NCBI RefSeq assembly: GCF_003339585.1
Contig: NZ_QPKF01000001.1
Coordinates: 682,001 to 746,000 of the forward strand
Direction of reading: 5' to 3'
DNA from: Exiguobacterium sp. RIT594
GTDB lineage: Bacteria; Bacillota; Bacilli; Exiguobacteriales; Exiguobacteriaceae
Length of the DNA: 64,000 nucleotides
The first letter of the stretch is position 1, and each line of letters begins with the position of its first letter. This document shows, one piece after another, positions 9,972-18,085 of this stretch. The translations under genes and the position numbers were made by a program. Below the pieces are notes generated by a model, which saw nothing but the letters and a program-made list of their open reading frames with translations, ran no database searches and had not been told where the DNA came from.

Positions 9972-9995
9972 TAAAAAACGATGAGGAGGACGGGT

Positions 9996-10730
9996 ATGGA
10001 GTTAGCTTATTTGACGACGACTGGAAAGATCCGTTCAAAAAATGAGGACACGGTCTTATTGGTAGGCGATGCGACACAAGGATTAGCTGTCGTCGCTGAC
10101 GGCATGGGGGGACATGCAGCCGGTGAAACGGCGAGTGCCATCGTCAAGCAGATTTTTGCCGAAGCATACGCAGATATGCCAAACCGCCCGATGGAGTTAT
10201 CTTCCTGGATTGAACGATTAGTGAAAGAAGCCAATGCGCAGATTCAACGTTTTTCTCAAGTCGAAAATTTGTCGATTGTCGGCACGACGATGGCCTGTGT
10301 CTGCTGGTCGGATGATTTACTTGTCATTGGACACGTAGGGGACAGCCGCGTCTATGCCCTGGAAGCAGGACAATTAAAACAGCTGACGGATGACCATTCC
10401 TATGTCAACATGCTCAAACAATTAGGGGAATTATCGGAAGCAGAGCTTGAAAATCATCCCCGTCGTAATGTCATTACACGATCCGTCGGTTCGAACGAGT
10501 CCGTGGATGTCGACATTCAAGTCCGGGATGCACCGGACTATGATATCGTGTTAGTGTGCAGCGACGGCTTGTCGGATGAGGTGCCTCATGAAGTCATCGA
10601 GCAGTTGCTTCAAGAAGATGCACCGCTCGATACGATTGTCGAACGTCTCGTATCCGAGGCGAATGACCGGGGAGGCGCAGACAACATTACGATTGCTGCA
10701 ATCCGTTTTAAAGAAAGAGAGAGGATCTGA
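9996..10730 (+). CDS. prpC: PP2C-type Ser/Thr protein phosphatase PrpC (Stp)
   Basis: Mn2+-dependent phosphatase that reverses PrkC phosphorylation. The 244 residues carry the PP2C motifs TGKIRSKNEDT (motif 1), DGMGGHAAGE (metal ligands Asp and Gly), GHVGDSR, CSDGLSDEV and the C-terminal metal-binding ADNIT. Start at 9996 is preceded by AGGAGGACGGG; an upstream in-frame ATG at 9981 overlaps that ribosome-binding site. It is placed two bases before prkC, the conserved phosphatase-kinase pair. Confidence 0.94.
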   Translation: MELAYLTTTGKIRSKNEDTVLLVGDATQGLAVVADGMGGHAAGETASAIVKQIFAEAYADMPNRPMELSSWIERLVKEANAQIQRFSQVENLSIVGTTMACVCWSDDLLVIGHVGDSRVYALEAGQLKQLTDDHSYVNMLKQLGELSEAELENHPRRNVITRSVGSNESVDVDIQVRDAPDYDIVLVCSDGLSDEVPHEVIEQLLQEDAPLDTIVERLVSEANDRGGADNITIAAIRFKERERI

Positions 10731-10732
10731 AT

Positions 10733-12658
10733 ATGCGTTACGGAGATCGATTGAACGACCGCTACCGCATAGAACGGTTAGTTGGAAATGGCGGGATGGC
10801 AAACGTTTATCAGGCATATGATGAAATCTTGAATCGAACTGTCGCAATCAAAATTTTACGTACAGAGTTTTCGCATGATGAACAATTCATCCGTCGATTT
10901 GAACGAGAGGCACATGCTGCGACGAGTTTAAATCATCCCAACATCGTCGCGGTTTATGACGTAGGAGAAGAAGAAGCGATTTATTATATCGTAATGGAAT
11001 ATATTGATGGCATGACGCTGAAAACGTATTGTGAAGGGCGGGCACTGCCGGTCGCAAAAGCGATTGACATCATCAGCCAAATTTGTGATGCAATTGATCA
11101 TGCCCATGCACACAGGATTATTCATCGCGATATCAAACCGCAAAATATGTTGGTACGTGAGGATGGGACTGTCAAGGTGACCGATTTCGGCATTGCGGTC
11201 GCCATGTCGAATGCGACCCTGACCCACACGATGTCAGTCCTCGGATCCGTGCATTACTTTTCGCCGGAACAGGCAAAAGGAAAATTTGCGGATGAAAAAT
11301 CAGATATTTATTCGCTGGGAGCCGTTTTGTACGAACTCGTGACGGGGCAAGTGCCGTTTGAAGGCGATTCACCGGTTGCTGTCGCCCTGAAACATCTGCA
11401 AGATACCGCCCGTCGTCCGACCTCGTTAAATCCGGCTGTGCCGCAAGCTTTAGAAAATTGCATCATGCAAGCTCTCTCAAAAGCGCCGCATGATCGGCAA
11501 CAAACGGTTGCTGCCTTCAAAGAAGACATGGTGACCGCGATGTCAGCTGAACGGGCCAATGAAGGCATTCGCGGGGACGATTTGATGGAAAAGACGATGG
11601 TGCTCAGCCCTGTGTCCCTGCCAACAGCCGACATTGAACACACAGCACCGGTTCCGAAGGTCGCTACTGTCATGCCGAAACCAGAAAAGAAAAAGAAACG
11701 TGCGTGGTGGATCATCTTATTGTTTTTATTCATAATGGGCGGAGCCGCAACGACTTTTGCCATGTGGCCTGACCCGACGGTCGTCGTACCGGATGTAACA
11801 GGCAAGGATGCCGACGAGGCGGAAACGAAGCTTGAAAAAATGGGATTCGTCGTGGAATCGACCGAACGCTCAAGTGATACGGTGGAAGAAGGGTTCGTCA
11901 TCAGTCAGTCACCGCGTGAACAGGCGACGGTTAAAAAAGGATCGACGGTGGATTTGATTGTTTCGACAGGAAGCGATCCGGTCGAGGTGCCGGACGTCTC
12001 AGATGAGACAGAGAAAAAAGCGATCGCCATCTTAAAGGACAGCGGTTTTGAAAAAGTGGATGTCGAACGGGAAGAATCGGAAGACATCAAACGTGGAAAT
12101 GTCATCCGGCAGTCGATTTCAGCTGGAACGGAAGTCATCGCGAAAGAACAGATGATTACCATCACGGTCTCAAACGGATCACCCGTATTCGTTCTGAAAG
12201 ATTTGACCGACTTATCGAGTGCTGAAGCAAAAGCTTATTTGGATGAGATGGGACTGGACGGAACGTTTGAACAGGAGTTCTCAAGTGAGGTCGCGCTCGA
12301 TCAGGTCATTCGTCAATATCCGCAAGCCGGTGCGCAGGTCGAACCAAACGATTCGGTCACGGTCTTTATTTCTCGCGGAGAGGAAGAAAAGACCATCACG
12401 GCGACGTTCCCTGAAAAAGTAGTCTATGATGGCGTCAGTGAAGACGAGGAGCCTGCGCCACGTCAACTCGTTCGGATTGAGACGGAAGATGCCAAAGGAA
12501 AACGAACCGTCATTGAAGAATCGATTGATCAGGATGAAACATTTGATGTTCCCTTGACGATTGATCCGGGAGAAGAAGGTAAGATTACGATTTATAAAGA
12601 TGACGAAGTGTACCGGGCGAAGACGATTACGTACAATCAGGCAAAATCACAAGAATAA
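10733..12658 (+). CDS. prkC: PASTA-domain Ser/Thr protein kinase PrkC
   Basis: Membrane receptor kinase that senses muropeptides or lipid II with extracellular PASTA domains and phosphorylates cell-wall and translation targets. Of 641 residues, 10-270 are the Hanks-type kinase: glycine loop GNGGMANVYQA, Lys40 in AIKIL, HRDIKPQN (131-138), DFG (151-153) and an activation loop rich in Thr. A single transmembrane helix lies at about 325-343 after a KKKKR anchor. Three PASTA repeats follow (about 350-415, 417-484, 487-553), then a C-terminal beta-rich region. Length and order match B. subtilis PrkC (648). It is followed by rsgA, a known PrkC substrate in B. subtilis. Confidence 0.95.
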   Translation: MRYGDRLNDRYRIERLVGNGGMANVYQAYDEILNRTVAIKILRTEFSHDEQFIRRFEREAHAATSLNHPNIVAVYDVGEEEAIYYIVMEYIDGMTLKTYCEGRALPVAKAIDIISQICDAIDHAHAHRIIHRDIKPQNMLVREDGTVKVTDFGIAVAMSNATLTHTMSVLGSVHYFSPEQAKGKFADEKSDIYSLGAVLYELVTGQVPFEGDSPVAVALKHLQDTARRPTSLNPAVPQALENCIMQALSKAPHDRQQTVAAFKEDMVTAMSAERANEGIRGDDLMEKTMVLSPVSLPTADIEHTAPVPKVATVMPKPEKKKKRAWWIILLFLFIMGGAATTFAMWPDPTVVVPDVTGKDADEAETKLEKMGFVVESTERSSDTVEEGFVISQSPREQATVKKGSTVDLIVSTGSDPVEVPDVSDETEKKAIAILKDSGFEKVDVEREESEDIKRGNVIRQSISAGTEVIAKEQMITITVSNGSPVFVLKDLTDLSSAEAKAYLDEMGLDGTFEQEFSSEVALDQVIRQYPQAGAQVEPNDSVTVFISRGEEEKTITATFPEKVVYDGVSEDEEPAPRQLVRIETEDAKGKRTVIEESIDQDETFDVPLTIDPGEEGKITIYKDDEVYRAKTITYNQAKSQE

Positions 12659-12695
12659 CGAGCAGGACGTTAATCCTGACAAAGGAGGGCATAGG

Positions 12696-13601
12696 ATGGC
12701 AGAAAATCGAATTGAAGACAATCGGGATGGAACGATTATCCGTTTACAGGGTGGATTTTATGATGTCATGACGCCTCAAGGTGAAATCCGTTCACGGGCA
12801 CGCGGTAATTTCAGAAAACGGGGCATCAGCCCTGTCGTCGGCGATGAGGTCGTGTTACACATCGAAAGTGAGACCGGATATATCCTGGAAGTAAAGGACC
12901 GTCAAAATTTCCTGGTCCGCCCGCCAGTTGCCAATATCGATCAAGCGTTGTTGGTCGTATCGGCAGCAGAACCTGATTTTTCTGCCCATCTGTTGGACCG
13001 GTTTTTAGTCTTGATTGAAGCAAAGGAAATTCAACCGATCATCATCTTGACGAAGATGGACTTGTTACAAGGTGAAGCCGAACAAGGGGTATTGGAAGCA
13101 ATTTCCGCGTACCGGACCATCGGATATCACGTCATCGAAACGTCAAGTGAGACATTGGCCGGAGTCGAATCCGTCCGTCCATTGTTAAAAGATAAAACGA
13201 GTGTGCTGGCCGGACAATCCGGTGTAGGGAAAAGTTCGTTGTTGAATGCCTTGGAACCTTCGTTGGCACTCGAAACGAGTCATATTTCGAAGGCGCTTGG
13301 TCGTGGACGCCATACGACCCGTCATGTGACATTGATCCCGCTTGGCGAAGGATTGATTGCAGATACCCCGGGGTTCTCGAATCTTGATTTTCCGCACGAA
13401 ATGGAACTCGAGGAGTTACGGTGGTGTTTCCCTGAATTTGTTGCTTTACAGGACGAATGTAAGTACCGTGGCTGTCTGCATTTGAATGAGCCTGGTTGTG
13501 CCGTTAAACAAGCCGTCGAGGCCCAGGAAATCATGGCTTCCCGGTATACGAATTATGGTATGTTTGTAGAGGAAATCAAGAATCGGACGCGGAGGTATTA
13601 A
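12696..13601 (+). CDS. rsgA: Ribosome small-subunit-dependent GTPase A
   Basis: Circularly permuted GTPase that checks late maturation of the 30S subunit. The 301 residues show an N-terminal OB-fold (about 1-70), then G4 TKMDLL, G1 GQSGVGKSSLLNAL and G3 DTPGFSN in permuted order, and a zinc finger near the C-terminus with Cys/His in CKYRGCLHLNEPGC. Start at 12696 follows AAGGAGGGC; an in-frame extension upstream would run into prkC and is not conserved in type. Conserved position after prkC and before rpe. Confidence 0.95.
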   Translation: MAENRIEDNRDGTIIRLQGGFYDVMTPQGEIRSRARGNFRKRGISPVVGDEVVLHIESETGYILEVKDRQNFLVRPPVANIDQALLVVSAAEPDFSAHLLDRFLVLIEAKEIQPIIILTKMDLLQGEAEQGVLEAISAYRTIGYHVIETSSETLAGVESVRPLLKDKTSVLAGQSGVGKSSLLNALEPSLALETSHISKALGRGRHTTRHVTLIPLGEGLIADTPGFSNLDFPHEMELEELRWCFPEFVALQDECKYRGCLHLNEPGCAVKQAVEAQEIMASRYTNYGMFVEEIKNRTRRY

Positions 13602-13602
13602 G

Positions 13603-14259
13603 ATGATTAAAATCGCACCATCAATCTTATCAGCAGATTTTGCAAATTTAGAGCGGGATGTCAAAGCCGTTGAAGCAGCCGGAGCCGATTATATCCATTT
13701 CGATGTCATGGACGGTCAATTTGTTCCGAACATCTCATTCGGACTTCCTGTCTTAAGCAGTTTACGTCAAAAAACAGATATGGTTCTCGACGTCCATCTC
13801 ATGATTGATCGTCCGGAAAACTTTGTCGAAGCCTTCGTTGCAGCAGGGGCTGATATCGTGACCTTCCACGTCGAGGCGACGAATCATGTCCATCGTGTGC
13901 TACAACAAATCAAAGCAGCCGGAGCAAAAGCGGGTGTCGTGCTCAATCCGCATACGCCGCTGTCGACGATCGAACACGTGCTCGAGGATGTGGACATGGT
14001 CTTATTGATGACGGTCAATCCGGGATTCGGCGGACAAGCGTTCATTCCGGGTGTCATGAAGAAATTAAATCAACTGGCTGCAATGAAAGCGGAACACGAT
14101 CTATCGTTTGAGATTGAAATCGATGGCGGAGTCAATGCGGAAACAGCGAAATTATGCATTGAGAATGGGGCAAACGTACTTGTTGCAGGTTCCGCTATCT
14201 ACAATGCACCGGATTATTCAGAAGCAATCACTAGTATTCGGAATGCCGCTCACGTATAA
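13603..14259 (+). CDS. rpe: Ribulose-phosphate 3-epimerase
   Basis: Interconverts ribulose 5-phosphate and xylulose 5-phosphate in the pentose phosphate pathway. The 218-residue TIM barrel shows the metal and catalytic residues in DVMDGQFVPN and DVHLMI, the NPGFGGQAF loop, and DGGVN near the C-terminus. The ATG starts one base after the rsgA stop, with GGAGGT before it. No clear terminator separates it from the riboswitch that follows. Confidence 0.95.
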   Translation: MIKIAPSILSADFANLERDVKAVEAAGADYIHFDVMDGQFVPNISFGLPVLSSLRQKTDMVLDVHLMIDRPENFVEAFVAAGADIVTFHVEATNHVHRVLQQIKAAGAKAGVVLNPHTPLSTIEHVLEDVDMVLLMTVNPGFGGQAFIPGVMKKLNQLAAMKAEHDLSFEIEIDGGVNAETAKLCIENGANVLVAGSAIYNAPDYSEAITSIRNAAHV

Positions 14260-14287
14260 TAAGAGCAGAATCAAAATTGAATGAAGA

Positions 14288-14377
14288 CCGCAAGGGGTGT
14301 CGCGTCAAGCGGCTGAGAGAAGTGATTGGACTTTAACCCTTCGAACCTGTTCCGTTCAGACGGACGTAGGGATGTGG
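14288..14377 (+). ncRNA. TPP riboswitch (THI element)
   Basis: The conserved thiamine pyrophosphate aptamer blocks are present in order: GGGGTGT, then GGCTGAGA (pyrimidine-sensing arm), then ACCCTTCGAACCTG and CGTAGGGA. The closing stem pairs CCGCA (14288-14292) with TGTGG (14373-14377). A hairpin with a T-run follows 10 bases later, which suggests control by transcription termination when TPP is bound. The regulated genes are thiT and thiN. Confidence 0.92.
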
Positions 14378-14381
14378 CGCA

Positions 14382-14427
14382 CGCAGGCAGTACGGCGTTC
14401 GTCGTACTGTCTTTTTGCCGTCCTGCG
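14382..14427 (+). terminator. Riboswitch expression-platform terminator
   Basis: CAGTACG (14388-14394) pairs with CGTACTG (14403-14409), followed by TCTTTTT. The unit is bracketed by a further inverted repeat, CGCAGG at 14382-14387 and CCTGCG at 14422-14427. It sits between the TPP aptamer and the thiT ribosome-binding site. Confidence 0.75.
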
Positions 14428-14452
14428 ATTTTATTTTTAGGAGGAAAAAAGG

Positions 14453-15013
14453 ATGAAACGGCTACAAATGTTAATGGAAATTGCAATCTTTGCAAGTCTT
14501 GGTGTGGTGTTCGATTTATTAATCCCGTTTAAAATGCCGCAAGGGGGTTCGATCAGTTTGGCGATGCTGCCAATCTTCGTCATGGCCTTTCGTCATGGTG
14601 TCATCGGTGGGGTCGTGACGGGAGCGCTCGTCGGAACGATCCAACTGATGTTCGCTCCGCAAATTCTGACAGTCATTCAGCCGTTACTCGATTATACGAT
14701 TGCGTTTGGAGTCGTCGGACTGAGCGGACTATTCGCACGGCAAGTCAAAAAAGCAGCAGCAGCCGGGAAGAATGGCCGTTTGATGGCGATTGTACTAGGT
14801 GCGACATTGCTTGGTGCAGGTTTGCGTTATGTCTGTCACGTCATCAGCGGAATCGTGTTCTTCGCTGAATATGCGGAAGGGCCGGTCGTTCCGTACTCGT
14901 TGATCTATAACGCGATGTATATGGTTCCATCGTATCTGTTATGTGGTATTGTCGCAGGACTTCTGTTTACGACAGCGCCCCGACTTCTTCGTTATTCGGC
15001 ACGAGGTGTCTGA
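14453..15013 (+). CDS. thiT: Thiamine ECF transporter substrate-binding subunit ThiT
   Basis: S-component that binds thiamine at high affinity and docks on the shared energy-coupling factor module (EcfA, EcfA', EcfT, not in this window). The 186-residue protein is strongly hydrophobic with about six membrane segments. It has the family features of an N-terminal basic stretch, a Pro/Gly-rich loop PFKMPQGGSIS, and the region RYVCHVISGIVFFAEYAEG that lines the thiamine site in known ThiT. AGGAGGAA lies before the ATG. A TPP riboswitch immediately upstream confirms the vitamin. Confidence 0.93.
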   Translation: MKRLQMLMEIAIFASLGVVFDLLIPFKMPQGGSISLAMLPIFVMAFRHGVIGGVVTGALVGTIQLMFAPQILTVIQPLLDYTIAFGVVGLSGLFARQVKKAAAAGKNGRLMAIVLGATLLGAGLRYVCHVISGIVFFAEYAEGPVVPYSLIYNAMYMVPSYLLCGIVAGLLFTTAPRLLRYSARGV

Positions 15014-15621
15014 TGCGGGTCGTGATTGTAGCGGCCGGTCCGACAGAAGACATCCCGTCCCTGAAACCGTTTCTGAATGAGAAGACGGTTGTCATCGCCG
15101 TTGACGGAGGTGTCACCGAATTGGCGCAGCAAGGTCTCGCTTTTGACTTGGCGATTGGTGACTTTGATTCGCTCGGATACAAACCGGAAGGAGCGATCAT
15201 CCATCCGGCTGAAAAGGATGAGACCGACTTGGAACTGGCTTTACGCCATGTCAGTCAACAGTATGAAGCAACGGAAGTGTTCATATTCGGTGCGACCGGA
15301 GGACGACTTGATATGACGCTTCAAAACGTCTATCTGCTAAAACAATTTCCGGCAGTCCGCTTGATGACGAAGCGGGAAGAGGTTCGTTTCTTACAGCCGG
15401 GGACGTATGAGATTGAGGCAGATGGATTTCACTATCTCTCTTTCATCCCGCTCGTTCCGACACGTCTGACCCTCCGCGGGGTCAAGTATCCGTTGACGAA
15501 TCATGACGTGCCGATCGGCGGATCATTGACCGTCAGCAATGAATGGACACAGCACGGAGTGGCGAACGTGACGGTGCATACCGGTGAAGTGATTGCTTTA
15601 CGAAGTTTGTCAGACCACTAA
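15013..15621 (+). CDS. thiN: Thiamine pyrophosphokinase
   Basis: Transfers pyrophosphate from ATP to thiamine, giving TPP, the ligand of the riboswitch upstream. The 202 residues contain the catalytic Asp cluster in AVDGG, AIGDFDSL and KDETDLELAL, and the GATGGRLDMTL motif. Its ATG overlaps the thiT stop by one base (TGATG), so uptake and activation of thiamine are translationally coupled. The position between rpe and the rpmB/yloU pair is the B. subtilis one. An in-frame upstream extension would lie inside thiT and is rejected. Confidence 0.94.
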   Translation: MRVVIVAAGPTEDIPSLKPFLNEKTVVIAVDGGVTELAQQGLAFDLAIGDFDSLGYKPEGAIIHPAEKDETDLELALRHVSQQYEATEVFIFGATGGRLDMTLQNVYLLKQFPAVRLMTKREEVRFLQPGTYEIEADGFHYLSFIPLVPTRLTLRGVKYPLTNHDVPIGGSLTVSNEWTQHGVANVTVHTGEVIALRSLSDH

Positions 15622-15669
15622 AAAACGTGATCGGCTTTAGGATATCCTAAAAGTCGATCACGTTTTTTT
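15620..15669. terminator. Bidirectional terminator between thiN and the permease
   Basis: AACGTGATCG pairs with CGATCACGTT, with an inner TTTAGGAT/ATCCTAAA stem. There is an A-run on the left and seven T residues on the right, so it ends both converging transcripts. Confidence 0.88.
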
Positions 15670-15681
15670 GTAGTTTTGTTT

Positions 15682-17085
15682 TTAAGATTCCAATGTCGAG
15701 CTGGCTGCCTGACGTTCGGTTTGAGCCGCAATATGTTTTCCTTTGACAAACAGATGGTAAGAGGCCCACGTCAAGACGAAGAACGGAACGCCGATATACA
15801 GCGCAATCCGTTGATCCGCTTGGAAAGCCAGGCTGATCAGTACAAGCATGTTCAAAGAAAACGAGATAATCGGCAAGACCGGGAAGAACGGGGTCTTGAA
15901 TTTTAATTCGCTGACAGCATGTCCCTCTTTGATGAATTGACGACGGAAGGCAATCTGCGAGGCGGAAATCGAAATCCATCCGACTTGTGCCCCGAGTCCG
16001 GCGAGTGATAACAGCCAGATGAAGACGGTATCTTCCGCGAAAAAGGCAGTCAACAGCGATAACATCGCAAACAACATCGTAAAGCATAAAGCACGCATCG
16101 GTACCCCACGTGAGTTGACGATGGCAAGTTTCTTCGAAATCATACCTTCCTGTGACATCGACCATAACATCCGGGTAGCAGCGTATAACCCCGAGTTTCC
16201 GACCGACAGTAAGGCGGTCAACACGACGATGTTCATTAAATCGGCTGCATACGGAATTCCGATCGCATCAAATACCATGATGAATGGACTGCTGATGCCG
16301 CCGGCTGTTTCATAAGGAATTAACGCCCCGACGATCGTAATCGAGAGGACGAAGAAGATGAACGTCCGCCAGACGGTATTACGGATTGCTTTTGGAATCG
16401 ATTTTTCTGGATCATTCGATTCTCCGGCAGCAACCCCGATCAATTCGGTCCCTTGGAATGCAAAGTTGACGGCAATCATCGTTGTCAATACCCCAAGAGC
16501 ACCGTTCGGGAATAATCCGTTTGATGTAAAATTGGCAAATAAACTTTCCGGACGTGCTGCTGTCATATCGATCCAGCCAAACCAAGCTGCTCCCCCGAGC
16601 GCGATGAAAAATAGAATGGCAAGGACTTTCAGACTCGAGAACCAGAATTCAGCCTCCCCGAAGGCTTTTGCGGATACCGCATTGAGACCGAATAAAATAA
16701 CGGTGAAAATTGCACACCAGATGACGATTGGTGTATCCGGAAACCACCGGTCCATCAGACTGCCGGCTGCCGTGATTTCGAGCGCCACCGTGACCGCCCA
16801 ACCGAGCCAGTAAATCCAACCGACCGCAAATCCGATACCCGGTCCGATGAACCGTGTCGTATACGTTTGGAAAGATCCGGAGACCGGCATATGGACAGCC
16901 ATCTCTCCTAAACATAACATCGTCAGATACATGATGGTCCCACCCACGATGTAACTGAGAACCGCCCCGAGCGGTCCCGCTTGCGAAATCGTCAATCCAG
17001 AACCGAGGAACAGTCCCGTACCGATAATCCCTCCAAGTGAAATCATGAAGAGATGCCGGCTTGTCATTTCTCTTTTTAACTGCAT
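15682..17085 (-). CDS. RocE-type amino acid permease (APC superfamily)
   Basis: Cytoplasmic membrane proton/amino acid symporter of about twelve helices, 467 residues. The N-terminal consensus SLGGIIGTGLFLGSG, the region GSFQTYTTRFIGPG and the segment NFAFQGTELIGVAAGE resemble B. subtilis RocE (arginine/ornithine) and related permeases along the whole length. Substrate is inferred, not proven. The ATG at 17085 follows GGGGGAAGG; a start at 17121 lacks one. This gene is inserted between thiN and rpmB relative to B. subtilis and points the other way. Its promoter carries a CcpA cre site, consistent with use of the amino acid as a carbon source. Confidence 0.85.
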   Translation of the reverse strand: MQLKREMTSRHLFMISLGGIIGTGLFLGSGLTISQAGPLGAVLSYIVGGTIMYLTMLCLGEMAVHMPVSGSFQTYTTRFIGPGIGFAVGWIYWLGWAVTVALEITAAGSLMDRWFPDTPIVIWCAIFTVILFGLNAVSAKAFGEAEFWFSSLKVLAILFFIALGGAAWFGWIDMTAARPESLFANFTSNGLFPNGALGVLTTMIAVNFAFQGTELIGVAAGESNDPEKSIPKAIRNTVWRTFIFFVLSITIVGALIPYETAGGISSPFIMVFDAIGIPYAADLMNIVVLTALLSVGNSGLYAATRMLWSMSQEGMISKKLAIVNSRGVPMRALCFTMLFAMLSLLTAFFAEDTVFIWLLSLAGLGAQVGWISISASQIAFRRQFIKEGHAVSELKFKTPFFPVLPIISFSLNMLVLISLAFQADQRIALYIGVPFFVLTWASYHLFVKGKHIAAQTERQAASSTLES

Positions 17086-17123
17086 GTTGACCCTTCCCCC
17101 TTGAAAAAAATAACTGCTCATTT

Positions 17124-17152
17124 ATTGTAAGCGTTTTCAATTAGTCCGACAA
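17124..17152 (-). promoter_or_regulatory. Promoter of the permease gene
   Basis: On the minus strand TTGTCG (17152-17147), a 17-base spacer and TACAAT (17129-17124). The spacer and -10 box are covered by a cre site. Confidence 0.65.
17126..17139 (-). promoter_or_regulatory. CcpA catabolite-responsive element (cre)
   Basis: Minus strand TGAAAACGCTTACA matches the cre consensus TGWAARCGYTWNCW at every fixed position. It overlaps the -10 box of the permease promoter, which predicts repression by CcpA-HPr(Ser-P) when preferred sugars are present. Confidence 0.75.
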
Positions 17153-17180
17153 TTAGTTTATAAGAAAAATAAAAAAAGAC

Positions 17181-17218
17181 CAAAAAAAGAACCGGAAGGG
17201 AAGATTCCCATCCGGTTA
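17181..17218 (-). terminator. rpmB terminator
   Basis: On the minus strand AACCGGA pairs with TCCGGTT, with an inner GGGAA/TTCCC stem, followed by a run of seven T residues. It lies directly after the rpmB stop. Confidence 0.85.
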
Positions 17219-17225
17219 CTGCGCC

Positions 17226-17414
17226 TTATACGCGTTCGACTTTACCTGATTTGAGCGCTCGAGCTGAAACCCAAACCTTTTTAGGTTTACCGTCAACGAG
17301 GATACGTACTTTTTGTACGTTGATTCCCCAAGTGCGTTTCGTTTTGTTCAATGCGTGTGAACGGTTGTTTCCCGACTTCGGCGATTTCCCAGTAACGTAG
17401 CATTTACGTGCCAT
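17226..17414 (-). CDS. rpmB: 50S ribosomal protein L28
   Basis: Basic 62-residue ribosomal protein beginning [10 protein letters not shown] and ending [13 protein letters not shown], very close to B. subtilis L28 in length and sequence. It keeps the single N-terminal Cys of the zinc-free form. GGAGGCGGAA lies upstream of the ATG. As in Bacillus it is divergent from yloU, but spoVM, its neighbour in spore formers, is not present in the gap. Confidence 0.96.
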   Translation of the reverse strand: MARKCYVTGKSPKSGNNRSHALNKTKRTWGINVQKVRILVDGKPKKVWVSARALKSGKVERV

Positions 17415-17467
17415 GTGTTCCGCCTCCTTTTATGTTGTTTTGCGTTCGTCCTAATAGACACTTTGCT

Positions 17468-17496
17468 ATCTTAGCATGCTGTTAAGACGGTTGCAA
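17468..17496 (-). promoter_or_regulatory. rpmB promoter
   Basis: Minus strand TTGCAA (17496-17491), a 17-base spacer and TAAGAT (17473-17468) with a TG extended -10. Confidence 0.6.
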
Positions 17497-17526
17497 CATA
17501 AAAAAAGTAGCTGACAAGAAAAAAAC

Positions 17527-17556
17527 TTGACAGACAACCTCAAAATTTAAAATAAT
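17527..17556 (+). promoter_or_regulatory. yloU-fakA promoter
   Basis: A perfect TTGACA at 17527-17532 and AATAAT at 17551-17556 (18-base spacer; AAATAA at 17 bases is the alternative). It implies a leader of about 135 bases before yloU. Confidence 0.55.
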
Positions 17557-17697
17557 GAATGAGGATGATGGTAAAAGTTCATTTGACCGCTACTATTTTT
17601 CACATATTCATTGTATAGTCAGTACGGCGACTTTTCAATAGTAGGTCCTTATAGTAGAATTATGAGAAGAACACAATTAACAAAGGGGGCTACTCAA

Positions 17698-18060
17698 GTG
17701 GCGATCGAGATGAAAACGACTTATGGAAAAATTGACGTAGATAACGATGTCGTTGCGCAACTTGCAGGCGGAGCAGCGATGGAATGTTTTGGTGTCGTTG
17801 GTATGGCATCCCAGTCGCAGATCAAAGACGGACTGGCTGAACTGTTGAAACGCGAAAACTTTGCACGCGGTGTCATCGTCCGGCAGGTATCGGAACAAGT
17901 TCACATCGATATGCATATCATTGTTAGTTACGGAACAAAAATCTCAGAAGTCGCAAACAACGTCCAGAGCCGTGTGAAGTATTCACTCAGCCAGGCACTT
18001 GGTTTAGAAGTGACATCTGTGAATATTTTTGTCCAAGGAGTCCGCTTGACGAATGTCTAA
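17698..18060 (+). CDS. yloU: Asp23/Gls24 family protein YloU
   Basis: A 120-residue Asp23/Gls24 (DUF322) protein; members associate with the membrane or cell envelope in Firmicutes and are linked to stress, but the molecular role of YloU is not known. The sequence shows the family core YGKIDVDNDVVAQLAGGAAMECFGVVGM and the C-terminal QSRVKYSLSQALGLEV. A GTG start at 17698 follows AAAGGGGGC and gives exactly the usual length; an in-frame ATG at 17611 would add 29 unrelated residues without a ribosome-binding site. It is linked with fakA, the conserved partner downstream. Confidence 0.9.
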   Translation: MAIEMKTTYGKIDVDNDVVAQLAGGAAMECFGVVGMASQSQIKDGLAELLKRENFARGVIVRQVSEQVHIDMHIIVSYGTKISEVANNVQSRVKYSLSQALGLEVTSVNIFVQGVRLTNV

Positions 18061-18085
18061 GGCGGGAATAGAGGAGGAAACTTTA

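Noticed and set aside
11308-11901. Minus-strand open frame of 197 codons inside prkC
   Set aside because: Antisense shadow of the kinase gene; the translation is Ser-rich low complexity with no family likeness.
12561-12695. N-terminal extension of rsgA
   Set aside because: The extension is read from the prkC gene in another frame; the ATG at 12696 has a strong ribosome-binding site and gives the family length.
17415-17697. spoVM or another small gene in the rpmB-yloU gap
   Set aside because: No open frame resembling the 26-residue SpoVM peptide is present; the gap holds two divergent promoters and a leader only.
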